64,000 nt of DNA from Piscinibacter gummiphilus (GTDB lineage Bacteria > Pseudomonadota > Gammaproteobacteria > Burkholderiales > Burkholderiaceae_C). The stretch spans positions 4,141,001 through 4,205,000 of the forward strand of contig NZ_CP136336.1 of NCBI RefSeq assembly GCF_032681285.1, given 5' to 3'. This document shows positions 44,122 to 51,915 of this stretch, in pieces; positions within the stretch are counted from its first letter, which is position 1, and each line of letters opens with the position of its first letter. The notes under the pieces were generated by a model, which ran no database searches, was not told the origin of the DNA, and saw nothing but the letters and a program-made list of their open reading frames with translations. Made by a program: the position numbers and the translations under genes.

Positions 44122-45051
44122 ATGCCACGACACCATCGACTCGCACCTTGTCTTGCGGGCCGCCTCGCGATCACCGGCGCACTCGCACTGGCCTGCGCCA
44201 GCCCCTCGGCCTGGGCCGTCGGCGGCAAGCTGCTGCTGACCGGCGGCGTGAGCAGCATCGACGGCGCGGCCGGCGGCGGGCTCACGCCCTGGGCCGTGAC
44301 GGGCGGCTACGGCACCGCGGGCGAGATCGGCGGCTCGGCCTTCGCCACACGCGTCAAGACGCAGGACTTCTCGGTCAACGCCTACGGCGCCGCGCTGGCG
44401 TATGGCGACCGCATCGAGCTCTCGTTCGCCCGGCAGTCGTTCGACACCGGCCCGGTCGGCACCACGCTCTCGATGCCCGGACTCAAGCTCAGGCAAGACA
44501 TCGTCGGCGTGAAGCTGCGGGTGTTCGGCGATGCGGTGCTCGACAGCGACACCTGGGCTCCGCAAGTCGCCCTCGGTGTGCAGCACAAGACCTCGGATGC
44601 CGGTGCCCTGGAAAGTACGCTCGCCAGCTTCGGCGCGAAAGACAGCGGCACCGATGTCTACGTGAGCGCCACCAAGCTCTTCCTCGCGCCGGGCCTCCTC
44701 GTCAACGGCACGCTTCGCGCCACCAAGGCCAACCAGAACGGCCTGCTCGGCTTCGGCGCCACCGGCCACACGAGCTACCGCCTGCAGCCCGAGGTCTCGC
44801 TCGCCTGGCTGCTGCGGCGTGATCTGGCCATCGGCGCGGAGTACCGCGCCAAGCCCGACAACTTCCGCGACAACACCGCGCTCGGCGCCGGCGCCTTGAA
44901 CGAAGACGACTGGGCCGATGTGTTCGTCGCCTGGGCGCCGAGCAAGCACTTCTCGCTGACGCTCGCCTATGTGGACGCGGGCAAGATCGTGCCCGGCGTC
45001 GTCAACAAGCGGCAGACCGGCGCCTATCTCTCGGCGCAGGTCGCTTTCTGA
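44122..45051 (+). CDS. DUF3034-family exported protein, probable outer-membrane barrel
   Basis: A 309-residue protein with a signal peptide ending at SAWA before VGGKLLLTGG. The rest consists of alternating amphipathic strands ending in aromatic/Phe (GAYLSAQVAF), typical of an outer-membrane beta barrel and matching DUF3034 wording (GGGLTPWAVTGGYGT, RIELSFARQSF). The ATG at 44122 has GAGAGGAG 8 nt upstream. It lies 26 bp after dinB and 10 bp before the truncated haemoglobin gene. Function is unknown. Confidence 0.85.
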   Translation: MPRHHRLAPCLAGRLAITGALALACASPSAWAVGGKLLLTGGVSSIDGAAGGGLTPWAVTGGYGTAGEIGGSAFATRVKTQDFSVNAYGAALAYGDRIELSFARQSFDTGPVGTTLSMPGLKLRQDIVGVKLRVFGDAVLDSDTWAPQVALGVQHKTSDAGALESTLASFGAKDSGTDVYVSATKLFLAPGLLVNGTLRATKANQNGLLGFGATGHTSYRLQPEVSLAWLLRRDLAIGAEYRAKPDNFRDNTALGAGALNEDDWADVFVAWAPSKHFSLTLAYVDAGKIVPGVVNKRQTGAYLSAQVAF

Positions 45052-45061
45052 GGAGCACGAC

Positions 45062-45493
45062 ATGCACCGCCTGCTTCAACTCCTGTGCGCCACCCTGCTC
45101 GGCCTCGCGCTCGCCGCGCACGCGCAGCCCGCCGACGATTCGCTCTACCGCCAGCTCGGCGGCCAGCCCGGCCTCACCAAGCTGATGGACGACTTCATGG
45201 CCCGCCTGCTCGCCGACCAGCGCATGAACCCCTTCTTCAAGGACGTGGACCATCAGCACGTGAAGGCCCAGCTGGTCGCGCAGTTCTGCGAGGTCTCGGG
45301 CGGCCCCTGCAGGCTCAAGGGCCCCGACATGAAGAAGGCCCACGAGGGCATGGACATCACCAGGCGCGACTTCAACGCGCTGGTCGAGGTGCTGCAAGAC
45401 AGCATGAGCGCACAGGGCATCGCGTTCTCGACGCAGAACAAACTGCTGGCGCGCCTGGCGCCGATGCACCGCGACATCATCAACACACCCTGA
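45062..45493 (+). CDS. group 1 truncated haemoglobin with signal peptide
   Basis: A 143-residue protein: signal peptide MHRLLQLLCATLLGLALAAH followed by a cut after AHA. The mature part is a trHbN-type globin (DSLYRQLGGQPGLTKLMDDF, NPFFKDVDHQHVKAQLVAQF) with proximal His in KKAHEGMDI. Truncated haemoglobins are normally cytoplasmic, so a predicted periplasmic form is unusual. It sits between the DUF3034 barrel gene and a cupredoxin-like gene, all on one strand with short gaps. Confidence 0.9.
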   Translation: MHRLLQLLCATLLGLALAAHAQPADDSLYRQLGGQPGLTKLMDDFMARLLADQRMNPFFKDVDHQHVKAQLVAQFCEVSGGPCRLKGPDMKKAHEGMDITRRDFNALVEVLQDSMSAQGIAFSTQNKLLARLAPMHRDIINTP

Positions 45494-45515
45494 ACAACCA
45501 CCGAGGGAGACACCG

Positions 45516-46208
45516 ATGACACGACACCTTCTCGCCTTGCTGGCCTTCGTGGCGAGCGCCACCCACGCCGGCACCGTGCAGCTCACCGTGACCGACAAGG
45601 ACGGCAAGCCCGCCCCCGATGTGGTGGTGCTGGTGCAAGGCGCCACGAAAGCCGCCGTGACGCCGGCCGCCAAGCCGGTGCTCATCGTGCAGGAAGGCTC
45701 GCGCTTCGTGCCCTTCCTCACCGTGGTGCCGGTCGGCACCACGCTGCGTTTCGTCAACAAGGACGGCTACGACCACCACGTGCGCTCCACCCCGAGCGGC
45801 CCGCTGGGTGCCATCGCGCCGGCCAAGACCTTCGAGCTGCGGCTCGATGCCGACCCCATCGCCGAAGCCCGCGGCGGAACCGACGCCTACCCGAGCGGCG
45901 CGGCCAAGAAGAAGTCGGGTGTCTCCAGTGCCGACCTCAAGATGGACGCTGCCGGCCCCATCGGCCTCGGCTGCCACATCCACGGCTCGATGCGCGGGCA
46001 GGTCTACGTGGCCGACACCCCCTGGTTCGGCAAGACCGACGCCAATGGCGTCGTCACGATCGACGGTGTGCCCGATGGCACCGCGCAGCTCACGCTCTGG
46101 CACCCCGACCAGCTCCAGGAGCAGGCAGGCGTGCCGGTGCAGGTGAGCGCGTCGCCCGTGAAAACGACGACGCAACTGAACTTCATTCCGCGCCGCCGCA
46201 GGGGATAA
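45516..46208 (+). CDS. periplasmic cupredoxin-like (plastocyanin-type) protein
   Basis: A 230-residue exported protein (signal ends THA before GTVQLTV). Blue-copper-type ligands are plausible: His in GYDHHVRST, then Cys-His and Met in LGCHIHGSMRGQ. Proteins of this group are often labelled methylamine-utilisation or plastocyanin-like. A C-terminal carboxypeptidase-regulatory-like segment (TDANGVVTIDGVPDGTAQL) follows. It is downstream of the haemoglobin gene and 11 bp before a lactate-type dehydrogenase gene, so electron transfer at the envelope is a reasonable but untested idea. Confidence 0.85.
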   Translation: MTRHLLALLAFVASATHAGTVQLTVTDKDGKPAPDVVVLVQGATKAAVTPAAKPVLIVQEGSRFVPFLTVVPVGTTLRFVNKDGYDHHVRSTPSGPLGAIAPAKTFELRLDADPIAEARGGTDAYPSGAAKKKSGVSSADLKMDAAGPIGLGCHIHGSMRGQVYVADTPWFGKTDANGVVTIDGVPDGTAQLTLWHPDQLQEQAGVPVQVSASPVKTTTQLNFIPRRRRG

Positions 46209-46219
46209 GCTCTGGGGCT

Positions 46220-47374
46220 ATGACCCCCATCACCTGCATCGAGGACCTGCGAGTCCTCGCCAAGCGGCGCGTGCCGCGCATGTTCTACGACTACGCCGAC
46301 TCTGGCTCGTGGACCGAAGGCACCTACCGCGCCAACGAGAGCGATTTCCAGAAGATCCTGCTGCGCCAGCGCGTGGCGGTGAACATGGACGGCCGCACGC
46401 TCGCCACCACCCTGGCCGGCACGCCCACCCACATGCCGGTGGCCATCGCACCCACGGGCCTGACCGGCATGCAGCACGCCGACGGCGAAATCCTCGCGGC
46501 CCGTGCGGCCGAGAAGTTCGGCATCCCGTTCACGCTGTCGACGATGAGCATCTGCTCCATCGAAGACATCCGCGCGCACACCAAGTCGCCGTTCTGGTTC
46601 CAGCTCTACTGGATGCGCGACCGCGACTTCATGGAGCGGCTGATGGACCGCGCCAAGGCCGCGGGCGTCTCGGCGCTGATGCTCACGCTCGACCTGCAGG
46701 TGCTCGGCCAGCGCCACAAGGACATCAAGAACGGCCTGACCACGCCGCCCAAGCCGACGCTGGCCAACATCCTCAACCTCATGACCAAGCCGCGCTGGTG
46801 CCTGGGCATGCTCGGCACCAAGCGCCACAGCTTCGGCAACCTGATCGGCCACGCCAAGGGGGTGAGCGACGTCACCTCGCTCTCCGCCTGGACCAAGGAG
46901 CAGTTCGACCCCAAGCTCGACTGGAACGACGTCGAGTGGATCAAGAAGCGCTGGGGCGGGAAGCTGATCCTGAAGGGCATCATGGACGTGGAAGACGCGC
47001 GTTATGCCGCGGGCAGCGGCGCCGATGCGCTCGTCGTCTCCAACCACGGCGGCCGGCAGCTCGACGGCGCGCCCTCGTCGATTGCCGCGCTGCCCGAGAT
47101 CGCCCGCGAAGTGGGCTCGAAGATCGAGGTGTGGATGGACGGCGGCATCCGCTCCGGGCAGGACGTGTTGAAGGCGGTGGCGCTCGGCGCCCGCGGCACG
47201 CTGATCGGCCGCTCGTTCCTCTACGGCCTGGGCGCGCTGGGCGAAGCCGGTGTCACGAAGTGCCTGGAGATCATCTACAAGGAACTCGACGTGAGCATGG
47301 CCTTCTGCGGCCACACCGACATCCGCAACGTCGACCGGCGCATCCTCGTGCCGGGCACCGCACCCGGGCACTGA
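46220..47374 (+). CDS. FMN-dependent alpha-hydroxy-acid dehydrogenase (LldD-like)
   Basis: A 384-residue TIM-barrel flavoprotein oxidising L-2-hydroxy acids such as L-lactate. It has the N-terminal YDYADSGSWTEGTYRAN, the FMN-binding VAIAPTGLTG, the catalytic His in SNHGGRQLDG and the phosphate-binding DGGIRSGQDV. Length and motifs match LldD. The stretch between the barrel halves is like the membrane-association loop of LldD. It follows the cupredoxin gene closely and may share its transcript. The exact substrate is not fixed by sequence. Confidence 0.92.
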   Translation: MTPITCIEDLRVLAKRRVPRMFYDYADSGSWTEGTYRANESDFQKILLRQRVAVNMDGRTLATTLAGTPTHMPVAIAPTGLTGMQHADGEILAARAAEKFGIPFTLSTMSICSIEDIRAHTKSPFWFQLYWMRDRDFMERLMDRAKAAGVSALMLTLDLQVLGQRHKDIKNGLTTPPKPTLANILNLMTKPRWCLGMLGTKRHSFGNLIGHAKGVSDVTSLSAWTKEQFDPKLDWNDVEWIKKRWGGKLILKGIMDVEDARYAAGSGADALVVSNHGGRQLDGAPSSIAALPEIAREVGSKIEVWMDGGIRSGQDVLKAVALGARGTLIGRSFLYGLGALGEAGVTKCLEIIYKELDVSMAFCGHTDIRNVDRRILVPGTAPGH

Positions 47375-47380
47375 GCGCAT

Positions 47381-48283
47381 TCACACACGCGTGCCCGGTG
47401 TCGCGGCGAAGTACGCCCGCATCGCCTCGATGGCGTGGCGCACCTTGGCCGGCTGGTTCTCGCGCTGAGGCGTGACGGCCCACACCGGGCCTGGCGGCAA
47501 ACGCCACTGCGGCAACACGCGCTTCAGGCGCCCCGCCTGCAAGGCCTCGTGCACGTCGGGGTGGGTCAGCATGCCCACGCCCAGGCCGGCCACGCACATC
47601 TGTTCCAGGCTCAGCTGGTTGTTGCTCGCGATGCGCGCATCGACGCGCAGCGGCTCGCGCTCGCCCGCCGGCCCGATCAGCTCGATCTGCAGGCCCGACC
47701 CTTCGCGTGAGCCGACCAGCCACTGGTGCTGCACGAGCTCGGCTGGCGTGCCAGGCTCGCCGTGCCGGCGCAGGTAGTCGGGCGAGGCGCAGAGGATCCA
47801 GTCGAAGTCGCACAGGCGCTGCGCCACCCAGCTCGAATCGGGCAGGCGGCCCGCGCGCAGGGCGAGGTCGATGCGGGCGTCGACGAGGTTGATGAGCGCG
47901 TCGTCCACCAGCAGCCTGAGCGTCAGCCCCGGGTGTGCCGCCAGCAGCGGCCCGAGGCCCGGCGCGATGTGCCGCGCAAAGCCCACCGGCGCCGACATGC
48001 GCAGCTCGCCGCTCGGCGCGTCGTGCGCCAGCGCGAGCTGTGCGTTTGCCTGTGCGGCAGCACTCACCATCGCGTGGCAATGCTCGGCGAAACGCGCGCC
48101 GGTGTCGGTCAGCGAGAGCTTGCGGGTGGAGCGGTGCAGCAGCGTCACGCCACTGCCCTGCTCCAGCAGGCGCACCTGCTGGCTCACCGCCGAGGTGCTC
48201 ATGCGCAGCGCCTGGGCGGCAGCGCTCATCGAGCCGTGCTGCACCACCGCGGCAAAGACGGCCATGCGCCGGAGATCGTCCAT
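47381..48283 (-). CDS. LysR-family transcriptional regulator
   Basis: A 300-residue LysR regulator starting MDDLRRMAVFAAVVQHGSMS, with LHRSTRKLSLTDTGARFAEH and effector-domain phrases (DARIDLALRAGRLPDSSWVA). It is convergent with the lactate-type dehydrogenase gene and divergent from a NAD(P)-binding oxidoreductase gene 102 bp away, which is its probable target. The start is the ATG at 48283 that gives the standard family N-terminus. Confidence 0.92.
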   Translation of the reverse strand: MDDLRRMAVFAAVVQHGSMSAAAQALRMSTSAVSQQVRLLEQGSGVTLLHRSTRKLSLTDTGARFAEHCHAMVSAAAQANAQLALAHDAPSGELRMSAPVGFARHIAPGLGPLLAAHPGLTLRLLVDDALINLVDARIDLALRAGRLPDSSWVAQRLCDFDWILCASPDYLRRHGEPGTPAELVQHQWLVGSREGSGLQIELIGPAGEREPLRVDARIASNNQLSLEQMCVAGLGVGMLTHPDVHEALQAGRLKRVLPQWRLPPGPVWAVTPQRENQPAKVRHAIEAMRAYFAATPGTRV

Positions 48284-48343
48284 TGTGAAGCTGGGCTTAA
48301 AGAAGTTCTTCGATTTGAACGACTTCCTCGCTGATTGTGAAGC
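48282..48343. repeat. 10-bp direct repeat in the LysR-oxidoreductase promoter region
   Basis: ATTGTGAAGC occurs at 48282-48291, over the LysR start codon, and again at 48334-48343. The repeats are 52 bp apart, about five helical turns, in the divergent control region. They could be paired regulator sites, but chance is not excluded. Confidence 0.35.
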
Positions 48344-48385
48344 CCATATCGTCACACCCATTCGCAACTGCTTGGAGAGACCCAC

Positions 48386-49030
48386 ATGAAGATCGCCCTC
48401 ATCGGAGGCACCGGCTTCGTCGGCGCGGCCCTGCTGGAGGAGCTGCTGCGCCGCGGCCACCAGGTCACGGCGCTGGCCCGCAACCCGTCGAAATTCGCCG
48501 CACGTGCGGGGCTGAGCGTCGTGGAAGCCGATGCGCTGCAGAGCGCGCAGGTCGCCCACGCGGTGGAAGGTGTGGACGCCGTGATCAGCGCCTACAACCC
48601 CGGCTGGAAAGAGCCGCACATCCACGATCTCTTCCTGCAGGGCACGCAGGCCATCGTCGACGGCGTGAAGCGCAGCGGCGTCAAACGACTGCTGCTCGTG
48701 GGCGGCGCGGGCAGCCTCTACGTGGCGCCCGGGTTGCAGCTCGTCGACACACCGGAATTCCCGGCCGAGTGGAAGCAAGGCGCACTCGCCGCCCGCGAGG
48801 CGCTGAACCGCATCCGAGCCGAAACCTCGCTCGACTGGACCTTCGTCTCGCCCGCCGCGATGCTGGCGCCCGGCGAGCGGCGGGGCGGCTTCCGGCTCGG
48901 CGGCGACCAACTGCTGCTCGATGCCCACGGGACACCGGCCGGCCTCACGGTGGCGGACCTGGCGGTGGCCATCGTCGACGAGATCGAGACGCCGCGGCAT
49001 GTGCAGCGCAGGTTCACCGTGGCGTACTGA
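48386..49030 (+). CDS. NAD(P)-binding oxidoreductase (NmrA/atypical SDR family)
   Basis: A 214-residue Rossmann protein: MKIALIGGTGFVGAALLEEL carries the GxxGxxG dinucleotide site, and VDAVISAYNPGW follows. The C-terminal part (LDWTFVSPAAMLAPGERRGG) is typical of COG2910-like atypical SDRs. The catalytic YxxxK is not obvious, as usual for this family. GGAGA lies 9-10 nt before the ATG. It is probably controlled by the divergent LysR gene. Substrate unknown. Confidence 0.88.
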   Translation: MKIALIGGTGFVGAALLEELLRRGHQVTALARNPSKFAARAGLSVVEADALQSAQVAHAVEGVDAVISAYNPGWKEPHIHDLFLQGTQAIVDGVKRSGVKRLLLVGGAGSLYVAPGLQLVDTPEFPAEWKQGALAAREALNRIRAETSLDWTFVSPAAMLAPGERRGGFRLGGDQLLLDAHGTPAGLTVADLAVAIVDEIETPRHVQRRFTVAY

Positions 49031-49117
49031 CGACGCGACACACCGCCCGGCGGCGCCACGCTGCCGGCCATCGGCGACCCGGCGTGGAGGCGCCTTTGGC
49101 TGTCGCATACTCATCGG

Positions 49118-49759
49118 ATGGCCATCGACCACCTGATCTACCTCTACGACCCGTTGTGCGGCTGGTGCTACGGCGCCATGCCCGCCATCCACGGGCTGGC
49201 GGATCTGGGCAGCTGCATCGTCGAGCCGGTGCCCAGCGGCCTCTTTGCCGCGCCGGGCAAGACGCTCGACGCCGAGATGGCACGCCACATCGAGCAGGCC
49301 GATGCGCGCATCGCCGCGATGAGCGGGCAGCGCTTCAGCGAGCTCTACAAGCGCAAGGTGCTGGCCAACCCCGAGCTGCCCTTCGACAGCACCGCCGCCA
49401 CCGAAGCGCTGACCGCCGTGTCGCAGTGGAACGTGCGGCGCGAGCTCGATGCCCTGCACGCCCTGCAACGCGAGCGCTTCGTCGCGGGGCGCGACATCAG
49501 CGACCGCGACGTGATCGCGCAAGCCCTGTCGAAATCGCTCGGCGACGACGCCGAGACCTGGTTGAAGCGCCTCGCCCACCCGGACCTGCCCGGCCTCACC
49601 AACAAACGTGTGGCCCGCGCGAAGAAGGTGATGAAGGCGGTCGGCATGCATGGCGTGCCCGCGCTCGTGTGGCCCAGCGAACAGGGCATGCGGCTGCTGC
49701 CCGGCCAGTGGCTTTTCGGCGAGAAGACGCTCACGGAACAGCTCGCCCTGCTGGCCTGA
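49118..49759 (+). CDS. DsbA-family (thioredoxin-fold) protein, cytoplasmic
   Basis: A 213-residue protein with a CxxC in YDPLCGWCYGAMPAIH at the N-terminus and a DSBA-like helical insertion and C-terminal strand (GMHGVPALVW, with the usual cis-Pro). It has no signal peptide, so it is of the cytoplasmic COG3531/FrnE-like group rather than a periplasmic oxidase. It may act as a reductase or isomerase on small molecules or proteins. It lies between the NAD(P)-binding protein and a small membrane protein on the same strand. Confidence 0.88.
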   Translation: MAIDHLIYLYDPLCGWCYGAMPAIHGLADLGSCIVEPVPSGLFAAPGKTLDAEMARHIEQADARIAAMSGQRFSELYKRKVLANPELPFDSTAATEALTAVSQWNVRRELDALHALQRERFVAGRDISDRDVIAQALSKSLGDDAETWLKRLAHPDLPGLTNKRVARAKKVMKAVGMHGVPALVWPSEQGMRLLPGQWLFGEKTLTEQLALLA

Positions 49760-49861
49760 GGCCACTTGTCTGAGCGACCCCGAGGGGTTTGCGATTCGAG
49801 GGGTTTTCACCCCGCGCGGATGGTTCTACGCTTTGAGCCACGCGCTCGTCGGGAGAGCCCC

Positions 49862-50134
49862 ATGACCCTGCAGCAGCTTCACGCCATCAAGCTCTGGCAG
49901 CTGGCCCACAAGCCGGAGAACCCGCTCGAATACCACGCCTGGGACGGCGTGCTCACCGCCTGGATGTTTGGCTGGATGGGCGAGCCCGCGGCGCTCATCC
50001 TCTGGTGGCCCGGCATGGCGCTCGGCTGCGCGGTGCTGTTTCTCGCCCCCACGCTCTATGTGGCGCTGCGCCGCGCCCTGCACCGGCGCGGCCGACTGCG
50101 CTGCGACTGGCTGAGCACGCTGGAGCGGCGCTGA
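49862..50134 (+). CDS. small membrane protein of unknown function
   Basis: A 90-residue protein starting MTLQQLHAIKLWQLAHKPEN with one or two hydrophobic segments (AWMFGWMGEPAALILWWPGM, CAVLFLAPTLYVAL) and a basic C-terminus. GGGAGAG precedes the ATG by about 5 nt, which decides the start against an upstream in-frame ATG. I do not recognise the family. It converges on the sugar-operon SDR gene with a 26-bp gap. Confidence 0.65.
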   Translation: MTLQQLHAIKLWQLAHKPENPLEYHAWDGVLTAWMFGWMGEPAALILWWPGMALGCAVLFLAPTLYVALRRALHRRGRLRCDWLSTLERR

Positions 50135-50160
50135 CCGCTGGCCGCCAACGGTCGTGTCTC

Positions 50161-50925
50161 TCAGTTCGACCAGCCGCCGTCGATGACCTGCGCGGTGCCG
50201 GTGGTGAAGCTGGATTCGTCGCTCGCGAGGTAGACCGCCAGCGCGGCGATCTCGTCGGGGCGGCCGATGCGGCCGACGGGCTGGCGCGCGGCGAAGGCGG
50301 CCTCGACTTGCTCGACGCTCTGCCCGCTCGCGAGCGCTTGGGCGCTGATGCGATCGCGCAGCGAGGGCGACTGCACCGTGCCCGGGCAGATGGCGTTGCA
50401 GCGAATGCCGCGCCCCACGAAGTCGGCCGCGATCGATTTGGTGAGCCCGACCACTGCTGCCTTGGTGGTGCTGTAGGCGAAGCGATTGGGCACGCCCTTG
50501 AGGCCCGCGATCGAGGCCATGTTGACGATGGACCCGCCCCCTTGCGCCAGCATGCCCGGCAGTGCGGCGCGGATGACGCGGTACATCGAGCGCACGTTGA
50601 GCTCGAACGAGAAATCCCAGTCGGCGTCTTCGCATTCGAGGACGCTGCCGGCGTGCACGTAGCCCGCGCCGTTGAAGAGCACCTGCAGCGGCCCGAGGGC
50701 GCCCACGGTGTCGCGCACGGCCACTGCATCGGTCACATCGAGAACGCGGGTCTCGCAGCCGGTGTCTCGTGCGAGGGCCTTCAGAAGCTCGACCTTGATG
50801 TCGGCCGCGATCACGCGGGCACCTTCGCGCACGAAGGCTTCGGCCGTGGCGCGCCCAATGCCCTGGCCGGCGGCGGTGACGAAGGCCGTCTTGCCTTGCA
50901 GGCGGCCAGAGAGGATTGCACGCAT
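50161..50925 (-). CDS. SDR similar to 2-keto-3-deoxy-L-fuconate dehydrogenase
   Basis: A 254-residue SDR with TAAGQGIG nucleotide site, NGAG motif, catalytic Ser in NMASIAGLKG and YSTTK active site; it ends in the family signature VIDGGWSN. The sequence VLFNGAGYVHAGSVLECEDA and ADFVGRGIRCNAICPGTV is the wording of 2-keto-3-deoxy-L-fuconate 4-dehydrogenase. It is the last gene of the eleven-gene sugar operon, 27 bp after the KDG kinase gene. Its presence points to an L-fucose branch alongside L-galactose. Other polyol or sugar-acid substrates are possible. Confidence 0.85.
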   Translation of the reverse strand: MRAILSGRLQGKTAFVTAAGQGIGRATAEAFVREGARVIAADIKVELLKALARDTGCETRVLDVTDAVAVRDTVGALGPLQVLFNGAGYVHAGSVLECEDADWDFSFELNVRSMYRVIRAALPGMLAQGGGSIVNMASIAGLKGVPNRFAYSTTKAAVVGLTKSIAADFVGRGIRCNAICPGTVQSPSLRDRISAQALASGQSVEQVEAAFAARQPVGRIGRPDEIAALAVYLASDESSFTTGTAQVIDGGWSN

Positions 50926-50952
50926 CGAATGCTCCGTTGGACAGCTCGCGTT

Positions 50953-51915
50953 TCAGGCGGCGCCGCGGCGTGTGGCCCACGCCATCACCTCCGGCGGCAC
51001 GATGGCGCCAGGGTGCTGGATCACGGTGGCGGCCAGCCGATTGCCCCACTCCGCTGCCGCGACGGCCGACTCACCCATCAGCCGCTTCGCCAGGTAGCCC
51101 GCCGCAAACGAGTCGCCGGCCGCGGTGGTGTCGACGACGCGCGACACCGTCTGCACCGGCACCTCGATGGGGCTTTGGCCCACGCGTCGCACGAGCGTGG
51201 ACCGTGCGCCGCGCTTGACCACCACCTCGGGGCAAGGCAGTGCGAGCGAGTGCTGCAAAGCGAGGTCGTCGGACGCGAGCCCCTGCAGCGCCCTCTCGTC
51301 GTCGAGCGTGACGAGCACGATGTCGGCCAGCGCATAGAGCTGCGCAAACGCCGACTGCGCAGCGTCTCGGCTCGCCCACAGGCGCGGCCGGTAGTTGTTG
51401 TCGAACACGATGCGGGCCCCGCGCGAGCGCAAGCCCTGCAGCAGCGTGCGCAGCCGGGGCGGCATCTCGGGGCCCATGATCGCGAGGCTGATGCCGCTCA
51501 GGTAGAGCACGTCGATCTCGCCGGCCTGCTGCTCCAGGGGCGAAAGCTCGCCCTCGAAGTAAGCCCGCGCGGCGCTGCGCTCGCGCCAGTAGCTGAAATG
51601 ACGCTCGCCGTGCGCGTCGGTGCGGATGGCGTAGAGGCCGGTGCTGCGATCCGGCACGGTGCGCACGAGCGATTCGCCGATGCCTTCTGCTCGCCACGTC
51701 TCGAAGAGCCGCGGCGCGAAGAGGTCACCGCCCACGCAGGTGGCGTAGTCGATGCGCAGGTCGGCGGCCGAGGTGAGCCGGCGCAGGTACACCGCCGTGT
51801 TGTAGGTGTCGCCGGCAATGCCCTGTGCGAGCAGCCCCGGCGTGGGCGATTCGCGCAGCTCGACCATGCACTCGCCCTGGCAGGCCACGCGCAGCGGTGG
51901 TGACGAGCGGCTCAC
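50953..51915 (-). CDS. kdgK: 2-keto-3-deoxygluconate kinase (PfkB/ribokinase family)
   Basis: A 320-residue PfkB-family sugar kinase. It begins with the ribokinase-like strand LRVACQGECMVELRES, contains AGDTYNTAVYLRRL and ends with the anion-hole and base motif DTTAAGDSFAAGYLA. The GTG start overlaps the stop of the altronate-dehydratase gene (GTGA), which sets it. In this operon it would phosphorylate 2-keto-3-deoxy-D-gluconate to KDPG for the Entner-Doudoroff aldolase. Another keto-deoxy sugar acid is possible. Confidence 0.9.
   Translation of the reverse strand: MSRSSPPLRVACQGECMVELRESPTPGLLAQGIAGDTYNTAVYLRRLTSAADLRIDYATCVGGDLFAPRLFETWRAEGIGESLVRTVPDRSTGLYAIRTDAHGERHFSYWRERSAARAYFEGELSPLEQQAGEIDVLYLSGISLAIMGPEMPPRLRTLLQGLRSRGARIVFDNNYRPRLWASRDAAQSAFAQLYALADIVLVTLDDERALQGLASDDLALQHSLALPCPEVVVKRGARSTLVRRVGQSPIEVPVQTVSRVVDTTAAGDSFAAGYLAKRLMGESAVAAAEWGNRLAATVIQHPGAIVPPEVMAWATRRGAA

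Noticed and set aside
47381..49810. Apparent 809-codon minus-strand gene ending in a LysR regulator
   Set aside because: Only the last 300 codons, from the ATG at 48283, are LysR. The upstream part is antisense to the DsbA-family and NAD(P)-binding genes.
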